NCBI RefSeq assembly: GCF_024519455.1
Contig: NZ_JALJRY010000032.1
Location: 1-64,000, forward strand
Length of the DNA: 64,000 bases
Direction of reading: 5' to 3'
Source: Streptomyces sp. STR69
GTDB lineage: Bacteria > Actinomycetota > Actinomycetes > Streptomycetales > Streptomycetaceae
Position numbers and translations under genes: made by a program. Numbering within the stretch: position 1 is the stretch's first letter; each line of letters starts with the position of its first letter. Shown here in pieces: positions 32,730-40,477 of this stretch. The notes beneath the pieces are model-generated. The model did no database searches, was not told where the DNA came from, and saw nothing but the letters and a program-made list of their open reading frames with translations.

Positions 32730-33257
32730 GTGGCTCGAATTCCGTACCCGGAGCGTTCCGCCGAAGCCCTCGACAAGCTTCCCACTCAACTGAACGCGTT
32801 CCGCATGCTCTCCCACGCCCCGGAGCTGACGGGTCCGGCGATCGACCTGGGGATGGCTGTGCTCGGGTCGTCGTTGCCGGTGCGGTTGCGCGAGTTGGTG
32901 ATAGTGACGGTGGCGGCGCGTACGGACTGCGCGTACGGGATCGTGCAGCACCGCCCGATCGCGCTGCACGCGGGGGTGACGGCCGAGCAGTTGGACGCCG
33001 TCGTCGAACTCCGGGCGGCGGACGGCGAGTTCGACGAGGCCGAGTCGACGCTGCTGACCGCGACGGAGGAACTGCTGGCCCGACACACCCTCGCGGAGGC
33101 CACGTTGGGCTCGCTGCGCAAGCACTTCACGGACCGTCAGGTGGTCGAGCTGATCACGACGGTCGGGTACTACACGATGCTGGCCGGCCTGCTGAACGGC
33201 CTGGGCGTGGACATCGACCCGGTGGGCGAGCAGTACTGGGAACTGGGCAGGCCCTGA
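32730..33257 (+). CDS. Carboxymuconolactone decarboxylase / AhpD-like family protein
   Basis: A 175-residue all-helical protein with RELVIVTVAARTDCAYGIVQH, the region that holds the active cysteines in AhpD. Only one Cys is present (DCAYGIVQH), so the CxxC of true AhpD peroxidases is missing while the His is kept. It may be a CMD-type decarboxylase or a non-peroxidase member. The gene is in line with, but not tightly linked to, the DUF4240 gene. Confidence 0.82.
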   Translation: MARIPYPERSAEALDKLPTQLNAFRMLSHAPELTGPAIDLGMAVLGSSLPVRLRELVIVTVAARTDCAYGIVQHRPIALHAGVTAEQLDAVVELRAADGEFDEAESTLLTATEELLARHTLAEATLGSLRKHFTDRQVVELITTVGYYTMLAGLLNGLGVDIDPVGEQYWELGRP

Positions 33258-33264
33258 ACGATGA

Positions 33265-33384
33265 GCGGACCGCGGTGAGCTGCTCGTCGACATCCTCGAC
33301 CGGATGACCGGGGCCGGAGTGCTGCGGAAGAGCGAGGACGCGCAGTACCGGTGGAACCCCGACGCGCCCGCGAACGATCTGTAA
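33265..33384 (+). pseudogene. 3' remnant of a winged-helix-like gene
   Basis: An open stretch of 39 codons without a proper start ends ...RMTGAGVLRKSEDAQYRWNP then DAPANDL and a stop. 36 of the 39 codons end in G or C, as in real genes here, and the sequence looks like the C-terminal part of a winged-helix domain. There is a stop just upstream (33262) and no ribosome site, so I read it as a decayed gene end. Confidence 0.45.
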
Positions 33385-33424
33385 GACGGCCGTCGAGTCG
33401 ACCCGTCCCGTCCCGTCAGGAGTC

Positions 33425-33655
33425 CTAGGCGGCGGTACGGCGGCGGGTCGTGTCCGTCGGGATGTAGGCCTGCGTCTGGTCGGCCCGTACCGCGTGGTGC
33501 ATCGGGGCCGCGTTGGCCTGGTCGAGCGCGGAGGCCGTGACGGCGGCCGGACCGAGGATCACGGTCGCGACCGCGCAGACCACCGCCCAGGGGCCCCGGG
33601 CGGACTTGGCCCAACCGGCCGACTTCTCCGTGGTGTTGGTGTGACTGCTGTTCAT
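33425..33655 (-). CDS. Small membrane-associated or secreted protein (76 aa)
   Basis: Opens MNSSHTNTTEKSAGWAKSAR, then a hydrophobic stretch (WAVVCAVATVILGPAAVTAS), then a polar tail rich in Thr and Arg. The start at ATG 33655 has GGAGG eight bases upstream; an ATG nine bases earlier has no such spacing. The hydrophobic part could be a signal peptide with an ALDQANA-type cleavage region or one helix. Unknown function; divergent from the FemAB-like gene. Confidence 0.7.
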   Translation of the reverse strand: MNSSHTNTTEKSAGWAKSARGPWAVVCAVATVILGPAAVTASALDQANAAPMHHAVRADQTQAYIPTDTTRRRTAA

Positions 33656-33845
33656 TTTCCCCACCTCCAGTCAGTGCGTGTGCATGACGATAGGGAGCTT
33701 GTCTCGGGGGACTCGGTGAGTTGCCTGCGAGAAACCTGTGAGCGCGGCGCCACCAAGTGTTGGCGCAGTTCACAGACTTGAGGTCTTGACCCGTGCCGTG
33801 ATGCCCGGCTTACGGTGGCCGCCGCCGAACAGGAGCGCCGTGCCC

Positions 33846-34976
33846 ATGACCAGCCCGTACGTGAAGGGGATCACCCGCCGGGAGCACCTCGACCATCTCC
33901 GGGTGCACCCGGACGCGAGCCATCTGCAGATCCCCGAGTGGGCCGATGTGAAGCCCGACTGGACGGCGGAGAGCGTCGGTTGGTTCGAGGGGGACGTTCT
34001 GGTCGCCGTGGCGCTCGTGCTGTACCGGGCGTTCCCCGGGACCGGACGCTGTCTCGCCTACCTCCCCGACGGCCCCGCGATCGACTGGCGGAGCCAGCGC
34101 CTCGAACGCTGGCTGGACCCGCTCCTCGCGCACCTGGAGAAGGAGGGCGCGTTCTCGGTCCGCATCGGCCCGCCGCTCGTGGTCCGGCACTGGGACGCGG
34201 CCACCGTCTCGGCGGGCGTCGCCGACCCCGCCGTACGGCATCTGCGGGATCTGCCGACGGACGGGATCGACGGGTACGCACTGGATGCGGCCGACCGGCT
34301 CAGGCGGTTGGGATGGCGGCGGTGCAAGGAGAACGAGAGCAGCGGGTTCGGGCTCGGGCAGCCCCGGTACGGGTGTCGGATTCCCTTGGCCGGACGGTCC
34401 GTCGACGAACTGCGTCGCGGTCTCGCGCCGCACTGGCTGCAGGCCCTGCAGACCGCCGAGGGGGGTGGTGTCGGGGTCTTCTGGGGTTCGGCCGACGATC
34501 TGCCGGCCTTCCACCGGCTGTACCGCGCGACGGCGGAACGGGACGGCTTCAAGGCCCGCCCCCTGGACTACTTCCGGCGCATGTGGCAGGCGCTCAACGC
34601 CGAGGAGTCCGACCGGATGCGGATCTATCTCGCGGAGTACGACGACGAGGTCCTGTCCTCCGCACTCATGATCGGCGTCGGCCCCCGCGTCTGGCACTCC
34701 TACCCCGCGTCCGGCCGCCGAGGACGCGAACTCCGGCCCAGCAGCCTGCTGTTGTGGCGCATGCTGTGCGAGGCACTGGACTCCGGCGCGGACACGTACG
34801 ACCTCCGGTCGATCACCCCGTCCCTGGTCGCGGAGGACCGCCTGGTCGGCCGCCTCCTCTTCAAGACCGGCGCGGGCGGCCAGGCAGTGGAGTACCTCGG
34901 CGAGTGGGAACGCCCGGTGGGCACCCAAGGGAAGATGCTGCAACGGGCGTTGAGCGTCTATCTCGGCCGCAGGTAG
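33846..34976 (+). CDS. FemAB/FemX-like aminoacyltransferase (GNAT fold)
   Basis: A 376-residue protein with two GNAT-like halves. The second has the FemAB landmarks YDLRSITPSLVAEDRLVGRL and LFKTGAGGQAVEYLGEWERP. FemX proteins add amino acids from tRNA to the peptide of lipid II, and Streptomyces builds a glycine interpeptide in this way. Starts GTG 33840 and ATG 33846 are both possible after AGGAG (33831-33835); I used ATG. Neighbouring amidase and MarP-like genes fit a cell-wall role. It is not the only such gene expected in a Streptomyces genome. Confidence 0.82.
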   Translation: MTSPYVKGITRREHLDHLRVHPDASHLQIPEWADVKPDWTAESVGWFEGDVLVAVALVLYRAFPGTGRCLAYLPDGPAIDWRSQRLERWLDPLLAHLEKEGAFSVRIGPPLVVRHWDAATVSAGVADPAVRHLRDLPTDGIDGYALDAADRLRRLGWRRCKENESSGFGLGQPRYGCRIPLAGRSVDELRRGLAPHWLQALQTAEGGGVGVFWGSADDLPAFHRLYRATAERDGFKARPLDYFRRMWQALNAEESDRMRIYLAEYDDEVLSSALMIGVGPRVWHSYPASGRRGRELRPSSLLLWRMLCEALDSGADTYDLRSITPSLVAEDRLVGRLLFKTGAGGQAVEYLGEWERPVGTQGKMLQRALSVYLGRR

Positions 34977-35014
34977 GAGCGGCTGAGCCTTGGGTGGCGG
35001 CGCAGCCGCCTTCA

Positions 35015-35038
35015 AGGGGCGCGGGGAACTGCGCGACC
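35015..35038. repeat. Dispersed 24-base intergenic repeat, copy C (inverted)
   Basis: Begins AGGGGCGCGG and ends TGCGCGACC, the exact reverse complement of copies B and E. It is located between convergent genes (34976 and 35065). Confidence 0.9.
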
Positions 35039-35064
35039 AGCCCCCACCGACCCGCACCCAACAC

Positions 35065-35886
35065 TCAACGCCCCTGCAGCCGCGCCGCCACCTCCCGAAC
35101 CCCCGGAAGCCGCGCCAGCAGAGCCGCCCCGGGGCAACTCGTCATGTACCCGTCCTTGTGTCCCGCAAGGGCGGGCAGCACAGCGGTCCTGCCCGCGGCA
35201 TACCGACTGAGGCTGTTGCTGGAGACCAGCCGCGCCCTGCCGCGCGGATCGACGTCCGCGATCCCCAGCTTCCAGGCTGCCAGCGCGGCAATCGCATCCG
35301 TCATCGCCTTCGGGACCACCATCCCGGAGGTGAACGTACCGATCGCCGCGATCCCCGCCGAACGGTGGTTGAACCCCTGCGTGTGCGCCCCGGTGACCGC
35401 CCGGTCGACACCCCCCGCCCGCCCCTCGTAGATCGTGCCGCAGCGGTCGACGAGGAAGTTGTAGCCGATGTCGTCCCAGTCCCGGACGCCGGTCTGCCCG
35501 GCGTAGAGGTAGCGGATGATGCGGGGCGCGTCCGCGCAGTCGTAGCCGTTCGGCGAGTCGGTGTGGTGGACGAAGACGGCGACGACCTTGTCGTCGTAGC
35601 GCGGCGGCGGCTGCGCGTGCCGGGAGAGCGCGTCGAGCCAGGCGGAGCGGGGCACGATGCGCGGCTGGGGCGCGGTGTGCCGGACCGCCGCGGGGCGGGC
35701 CGCGACCGGGGCGTGCACGGCGGCCGTGGCCCTGCGTCCGACGCCGTTCACGCACAGGGCGAGCGCCAGGACGGCGGCGAGACCGGGGAGACAGGCCAGC
35801 AGTACGAGCGCGGGACGGGGTGGGCGGGGTATCCGCACCCGTCGCCGGCGTCTTCGCGCACCCGGCGTTCTTCTCAGAACACGCAT
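35065..35886 (-). CDS. Exported N-acetylmuramoyl-L-alanine amidase (PGRP/Amidase_2 type)
   Basis: A 273-residue protein: very basic N-terminus (RRRRRRVRIPRPPRPA) and one hydrophobic stretch as signal or anchor, then a peptidoglycan-recognition domain. Zinc ligand regions are AVFVHHTDS (His), ALAGHKDGYMTSCPG (His and Cys), with the fold markers DDIGYNFLVDRCGTIYEGR and NHRSAGIAAIG. It should cleave the bond between muramic acid and stem peptide outside the cell. ATG 35886 is used; GTG six bases upstream is possible. It is divergent from the MarP-like gene. Confidence 0.88.
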   Translation of the reverse strand: MRVLRRTPGARRRRRRVRIPRPPRPALVLLACLPGLAAVLALALCVNGVGRRATAAVHAPVAARPAAVRHTAPQPRIVPRSAWLDALSRHAQPPPRYDDKVVAVFVHHTDSPNGYDCADAPRIIRYLYAGQTGVRDWDDIGYNFLVDRCGTIYEGRAGGVDRAVTGAHTQGFNHRSAGIAAIGTFTSGMVVPKAMTDAIAALAAWKLGIADVDPRGRARLVSSNSLSRYAAGRTAVLPALAGHKDGYMTSCPGAALLARLPGVREVAARLQGR

Positions 35887-36074
35887 GATCACACTCTCGG
35901 CCGGAAACGCTCCGCCCGCGATGTGTGCTGTGCCACCCGGTGGAACCATCGTCCTGGTCCGGCACGTTTCTGGGGGTACACGCACGCGTGGTGGCTTCCC
36001 GTGGGCCACGCGCGCGTGACTGATCAGTGGGCCCGTTCCTCGCGTACTAAGGGTTCCGAGAGAAAGGCGGCTCC
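35887..36074. promoter_or_regulatory. Divergent promoter region, amidase / MarP-like protease
   Basis: A 188-base gap with the 10-base palindrome ACTGATCAGT at 36019-36028 and the MarP-side ribosome site AGAAAGG. Shared control of both cell-envelope genes is possible. No sigma-factor boxes are certain. Confidence 0.4.
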
Positions 36075-37259
36075 GTGGACCTGCTCGACCTGCTGTTGTT
36101 GCTGGTGATCCTCGCCTACGCGGCGTCCGGGTACCGGCGCGGCCTAGTCGCCGGATGTGTGTCGCTCGCCGGGTTCGTGGGCGGTGCGGTCGTCGGCGTA
36201 TGGGTGCTGCCGTGGGTGATGGACCTGGTGACACCGGGGACGACGGCGGCGACGGTGACCGCCGTGCTCACCGTGCTGGTCCCGGCGGTGGTGGGGCACG
36301 AACTGGCGGGGCGGCTGGCGCTGAAGCTGCGCAAGGAGCTGGACCGGGGGCCACTGCGGGTGGCCGACGGGATCGGCGGCGCGGCGGCGAACTCGGTGGC
36401 GGTGATGATCGTGGCGTGGGTGGCCGCGAGCGTCCTGGGCGCGTCCTCGTCCGCGACGGTGGCGACGGCGATCCAGGACTCGACGTTGCTCGGCAGCGTG
36501 CAGAAGCTGATGCCGGACACGACCCCGACGTGGTTCTCGCGGGCCACCTCCGCCCTCACCGAGGCGGGCTTCCCGCAGGTCTTCAACCCGTTCGAGAACG
36601 AGTCGACGGCCGAGGTCGCCAAGCCCACCGGCGACAGCGTCACGGCGAGCGCGACGAACGCCGCCAAGCGGAGCACGGTCAAGATCGAGGGCTCCTCGGG
36701 CACCCAGGGCCGCGAGGGCAGCGGCTTCGTGTACGCGCCGCAGCACGTGATGACCAACGCGCACGTGGTGGCGGGCATCGACGAGCCGACCGTCCGTATC
36801 GGCGGGGTCGGGCGGTCGTACGAGGCGCGGGTGGTCCTCTTCGACCCGAACAAGGACGTCGCCGTGCTGTACGTGCCGGGGCTGAAGGCACCTGTCCTGC
36901 GCTTCGACGACAGCGCCTCGCGCGGCGACTCGGCCGTGGTCGCGGGCTATCCGCAGGACGGCGACCTGAACCTCCAGGCCGCGACCGTCGCCAACCGTGT
37001 GAACGCGACCGGGCAGAACATCTACAACGACGGGACCGTCACCCGCGAGATCTACTCGATCCGCTCCACGGTCCGCCCCGGCAACTCCGGCGGCCCGCTC
37101 CTGACGACCGGCGGCAAGGTCTACGGCGTGGTCTTCGCCCGCTCCACCTCGGACGACGAGACGGGGTACGTGCTGACGGCCGACGAGGTCTCCGGGGACG
37201 CGCAGCGCGCGGCGACCGCGACGGCGGAGGTGGACACGGGCGACCTGGTCACCTCATAG
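36075..37259 (+). CDS. MarP-like membrane serine protease (CvpA + trypsin domains)
   Basis: A 394-residue protein with four N-terminal helices of the CvpA/colicin-V-production type (residues 1-125) and a periplasmic chymotrypsin-like domain (about 200-375). The catalytic triad is visible: His229 in TNAHVVAG, Asp260 in NKDVAVLYV and Ser337 in RPGNSGGPLL. This is the architecture of mycobacterial MarP (Rv3671c), which activates a peptidoglycan hydrolase at acid pH. The divergent amidase is a plausible partner by position only. GTG start with AGAAAGG upstream. Confidence 0.92.
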   Translation: MDLLDLLLLLVILAYAASGYRRGLVAGCVSLAGFVGGAVVGVWVLPWVMDLVTPGTTAATVTAVLTVLVPAVVGHELAGRLALKLRKELDRGPLRVADGIGGAAANSVAVMIVAWVAASVLGASSSATVATAIQDSTLLGSVQKLMPDTTPTWFSRATSALTEAGFPQVFNPFENESTAEVAKPTGDSVTASATNAAKRSTVKIEGSSGTQGREGSGFVYAPQHVMTNAHVVAGIDEPTVRIGGVGRSYEARVVLFDPNKDVAVLYVPGLKAPVLRFDDSASRGDSAVVAGYPQDGDLNLQAATVANRVNATGQNIYNDGTVTREIYSIRSTVRPGNSGGPLLTTGGKVYGVVFARSTSDDETGYVLTADEVSGDAQRAATATAEVDTGDLVTS

Positions 37260-37260
37260 G

Positions 37261-37749
37261 TCACAGGGACCGGCCCATGAGGACGTCGTCGACGTACTCC
37301 CCGTCGAGCAGGAACTCCTCCGGCAGCACGCCCTCGACCGTGAACCCCTCGGCCGCGTAGAGCTTCCGGGCCGGGGTGTTGTGGCCGAGCACGCGCAGGG
37401 TGAGCCGCCGGGCGCCGCGCCGCCGGGCCTCCTCGACGGCGGCCCGGATCAGCGCCCGGCCGACCCCGTGCCCGCGCGCCTCCTCGGCGACGGCGAGCCC
37501 CTGGATCTGCCGGACGTGCGCGTTGCAGGCGAGCGGGGTGGGAAAGGCCAGCCGGATGTAGCCGACGATCCGGCGGTCGAGTTCGGCGACCAGATGGTCC
37601 TCGGGCGCGTGCCGCTCGTCGAAGAAGGGGCCGTACGGCGGCTGCGGGCGCGGCATGACCGCGTGCAGGTACGACCAGGTCGCGCGGTCCAGGGCGCCGA
37701 GTTCCTCGTCGTCGTCGGGCAGGGCGGCGCGTATGTTCGGCTCGGACAT
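37261..37749 (-). CDS. GNAT-family N-acetyltransferase
   Basis: A 162-residue protein with the acetyl-CoA motif LAVAEEARGHGVGRALIRAA (RGHGVG loop) and the C-terminal segment NTPARKLYAAEGFTVEGVL. The substrate cannot be predicted; Rim-type, drug or small-molecule acetylation are all possible. It is convergent with the MarP-like gene (stops two bases apart) and divergent from the TIGR01777 gene. Confidence 0.9.
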   Translation of the reverse strand: MSEPNIRAALPDDDEELGALDRATWSYLHAVMPRPQPPYGPFFDERHAPEDHLVAELDRRIVGYIRLAFPTPLACNAHVRQIQGLAVAEEARGHGVGRALIRAAVEEARRRGARRLTLRVLGHNTPARKLYAAEGFTVEGVLPEEFLLDGEYVDDVLMGRSL

Positions 37750-37822
37750 ACGCGCCAGACTACGGCGGGGGCGGTGTCGTCCTCATGGGGCTTTTATGGA
37801 TCAACGAGGCAGGATGGGCGCC

Positions 37823-38719
37823 ATGGAACGCTCGCGAATCGCGGTGACCGGCGCCTCCGGTCTGATCGGCAGCGCACTGGTGCGGTCCCTGACCGCGGAC
37901 GGTCACGAGGTGGTGCGCCTGGTCCGGCGGGCCGCCCGGGGCGCCGACGAGGTGTGCTGGGACCCCGAGGGTGAGTACGTGGACGCGGCGGCGCTCGACG
38001 GATGCGACGCCGTGGTCAACCTGGCCGGTGCCGGGGTCGGCGACCACCGCTGGACGGACGCATACAAGAAGACGGTCCGTGACAGCCGCGTGCTCGGCAC
38101 CGCGGCGCTCGCCGAGGCCGTGGCCGCGCTGGACCGGCCGCCGCGGGTGTGGGTGAACGGCAGCGCGATCGGCTTCTACGGCGAGACGGGCGACCGTGCC
38201 GTGGACGAGGACGCGCCTCCGGGTGACGGTTTCCTGCCCTCCCTGTGCGTGGAGTGGGAGGAGGCGACGGCGCCCGTTCAGGAGGCGGGCGTGCGGACGG
38301 TGTTCGCGCGGACCGGCCTGGTCGTGGCGAAGGACGGCGGGGCGTGGGCCAAGCTGTTCCCCCTCTTCAAGGCGGGTGTCGGCGGGCGGTTCGGCGACGG
38401 GCGGCAGTACTGGTCGTTCGTCGCGCTGCACGACGAGGTCGCGGCGATCCGGCATCTCATCGACACCGAGGGCCTGTCGGGACCGTTCAACCTGACCGCC
38501 CCGAACCCGTTGCCGAACCGTGAGATCACGGCGGCGATGGGCCGCGTCATGCGCCGCCCGTCCCTCTTCACGGTGCCGGCGCCCGCGCTGAAGCTGGTGC
38601 TCGGCGAGATGTCGGGGGATGTGCTGGGGAGTCAACGGGTGCTGCCGAAGCGGCTGTTGGAGTCGGGGTTCACCTTCGCGTTCCCGGACATCGAGGGGGC
38701 GATCCGGGCGGCGCTGTGA
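37823..38719 (+). CDS. TIGR01777-family NAD(P)-binding epimerase-like protein
   Basis: A 298-residue extended SDR protein: N-terminal ITGASGLIG-type nucleotide motif (AVTGASGLIGSALVRSL), NLAGAGVGDHRW, YGETGDRAVDEDAPPGDGF and a C-terminal half with RQYWSFVALHDEVAAIRHLI. This is the TIGR01777/YfcH group, often annotated as sugar epimerase or cell-division inhibitor without proof. The gene sits in the actinobacterial core order before lipB (compare Rv2216). ATG 37823 is preferred to upstream starts. Confidence 0.9.
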   Translation: MERSRIAVTGASGLIGSALVRSLTADGHEVVRLVRRAARGADEVCWDPEGEYVDAAALDGCDAVVNLAGAGVGDHRWTDAYKKTVRDSRVLGTAALAEAVAALDRPPRVWVNGSAIGFYGETGDRAVDEDAPPGDGFLPSLCVEWEEATAPVQEAGVRTVFARTGLVVAKDGGAWAKLFPLFKAGVGGRFGDGRQYWSFVALHDEVAAIRHLIDTEGLSGPFNLTAPNPLPNREITAAMGRVMRRPSLFTVPAPALKLVLGEMSGDVLGSQRVLPKRLLESGFTFAFPDIEGAIRAAL

Positions 38720-38910
38720 CCGTCCGGGACCCGACCGACCGCGCATGGTGACGCACGGCGACCGTATGCGACCGCCGTGCGACCGTGCCCTGCGTATGCG
38801 CGACTTCCCCTGACCGATCACGGCCCTAACCTCGACCCGAACTCGGGTATCCCTGGAGGCTGTTGGGGGCATGACGTTTCCACCGGCCGCGCAACCCTGA
38901 GGAGGGGCAC
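38720..38910. promoter_or_regulatory. Upstream region of the FAD oxidoreductase with phased repeats
   Basis: GCGACCG occurs at 38758, 38768 and 38779, spaced 10 and 11 bases, that is on one face of the helix. This looks like a binding site for an oligomeric regulator or a bent segment. The ribosome site GGAGGGG precedes the GTG at 38911. Confidence 0.4.
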
Positions 38911-40404
38911 GTGCTTGAGCACGCGTACCAGGCGGACGTCGTCGTCGTGGGAGCCGGGGTCGCCGGACTCGCCGCGGCACATCGGCTGATCAGCGCAGGA
39001 GTAACGACCGCAGTCCTGGAGGCCGCCCCTTACGTGGGCGGCCGTATGTCGACCGAGAAGGTCGACGGTTTCCGGCTCGACCGGATCGGACAGCTCCTGT
39101 CCACCTCATACCCCGAACTGCGCCTCACCCCGGGCCTCGACGCCCTGGTGCTGCGCCCCTTCGCCCCGGGCGTCCTCCTCCACAGCGACGGCCGCCACCA
39201 CCGCGCGGGCACCCCGGCGCCCGGAGGGAGCGCATGGGGCGCACTCCACGCGGTACGCGCCCTGGCGAGCGCCCCCAGGGCGGGGGTGGTGCCGCGGGTA
39301 CGGACGGGGTCCGTACGGGGTGGGACAGGCTCTCCCGGGCGCGGGACGACGCTCAGGGAGCGTACGGACTCCTCCTGGGGCGGCCCCACGCTCAAGGACC
39401 GTCCCGTCGACACCCGGAGGGTCGCCGCCGTGCCCAGGCCACGGACCGGCGCCCCGCTCGGCGGCCCCGTCGACCAGGCCCGGCTCGGGGCCGCGCTGAC
39501 GCGCCTCGCCGGAACGCCGGTCGAACGGCTCCTGTCCCGCCCGGAGTTGCCCGCCGGGCAGGCCCTCGCGGCGCGCGGGGTGCCCGCGCGGACCATCGAC
39601 GGGTTCCTGCGCCCGCTGCTCGCCGCGCTGCTGTGCGACCCGGAGCTGACCACCTCCAGCCGGTGCGCCGACCTCGCGCTGCGCGCCTTCGCGGGCGGAC
39701 GGCTGTGCCTGCCGGAGGGCGGCGCGGAGATGCTGCCCGAGGTGCTGGCGGCGGCGCTGCCGCCGGGCACCGTGCACACCGGGGTGCGCGTCACGGCCGT
39801 ATCGACGACATCGGTGACCACCGCCGAACACGGCGAGATCCGCTGCCGGGCCGTGCTCGTCGCGACGGACGCACGCGCGGCGGCCGAACTCCTGCCCGGC
39901 CTGCGGGTACCCGACTTCCACCAGGTGACCGTGGTGCACCACACGACCGACGACCCGCCCGCGACCGGAGCCGCCCTGCTCGTGGACTCCGACCGCGGCG
40001 GCCCGGTCGCGCACACCGCGATCGTCAGTGAAGTCGACCCGAGCCGCGCCCCGGCCGGCCGCGCCCTCGTCTCCTCGACGGTCCTGGGCCCACCCCCGCC
40101 GGATGTCGAGACCGCCGTACGCACCCACCTGTCCCGCCTCTACGGCACCCCGACCACCCGCTGGGAGACCCTCGCCGTCCACCACACCGCCGCGGCCGTC
40201 CCGACCATGCGCCCACCGCACGATCCACGGCGTCCCGTACGGCTGTTGGCCGGCCTGTACGTGTGCGGCGACCACCGGGACACGAGCACGGTGCAGGGAG
40301 CGCTGCACTCGGGCCACCGGGCCGCGGCGGCGATTGTGACCGACCTGGGCGCGACGGGCTCGATACACAGGGCAGACCCGATCCCGACAACACAGGCCGC
40401 CTGA
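38911..40404 (+). CDS. NAD(P)/FAD-dependent oxidoreductase (protoporphyrinogen oxidase/phytoene desaturase fold) with insert
   Basis: A 497-residue flavoprotein: FAD motif VVVGAGVAGLAAAHRLISAG (residues 9-28), the second FAD region GGRMSTEKVDGFRLDRIGQ, the substrate region GRLCLPEGGAEMLPE and the C-terminal flavin motif YVCGDHRDTSTVQGAL. Residues about 122-184 are an Arg/Gly/Pro/Thr-rich stretch with no fold, bounded by the imperfect pair VPRVRTGSVRGG and VPRPRTGAPLGG; it looks like an insertion that keeps the frame. The substrate is unknown. GTG start. Convergent with the NsdA-like gene. Confidence 0.85.
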   Translation: MLEHAYQADVVVVGAGVAGLAAAHRLISAGVTTAVLEAAPYVGGRMSTEKVDGFRLDRIGQLLSTSYPELRLTPGLDALVLRPFAPGVLLHSDGRHHRAGTPAPGGSAWGALHAVRALASAPRAGVVPRVRTGSVRGGTGSPGRGTTLRERTDSSWGGPTLKDRPVDTRRVAAVPRPRTGAPLGGPVDQARLGAALTRLAGTPVERLLSRPELPAGQALAARGVPARTIDGFLRPLLAALLCDPELTTSSRCADLALRAFAGGRLCLPEGGAEMLPEVLAAALPPGTVHTGVRVTAVSTTSVTTAEHGEIRCRAVLVATDARAAAELLPGLRVPDFHQVTVVHHTTDDPPATGAALLVDSDRGGPVAHTAIVSEVDPSRAPAGRALVSSTVLGPPPPDVETAVRTHLSRLYGTPTTRWETLAVHHTAAAVPTMRPPHDPRRPVRLLAGLYVCGDHRDTSTVQGALHSGHRAAAAIVTDLGATGSIHRADPIPTTQAA

Positions 40405-40411
40405 AGTCTTC

Positions 40412-40435
40412 AGGGGCGCGGGGAACTGCGCGACC
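40412..40435. repeat. Dispersed 24-base intergenic repeat, copy D (inverted)
   Basis: Identical to copy C at 35015 and, like it, placed between convergent genes. Confidence 0.9.
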
Positions 40436-40477
40436 AGCCACGACGGCGCCGCGCAGTCCCACCGGCCCCAGCCCACC

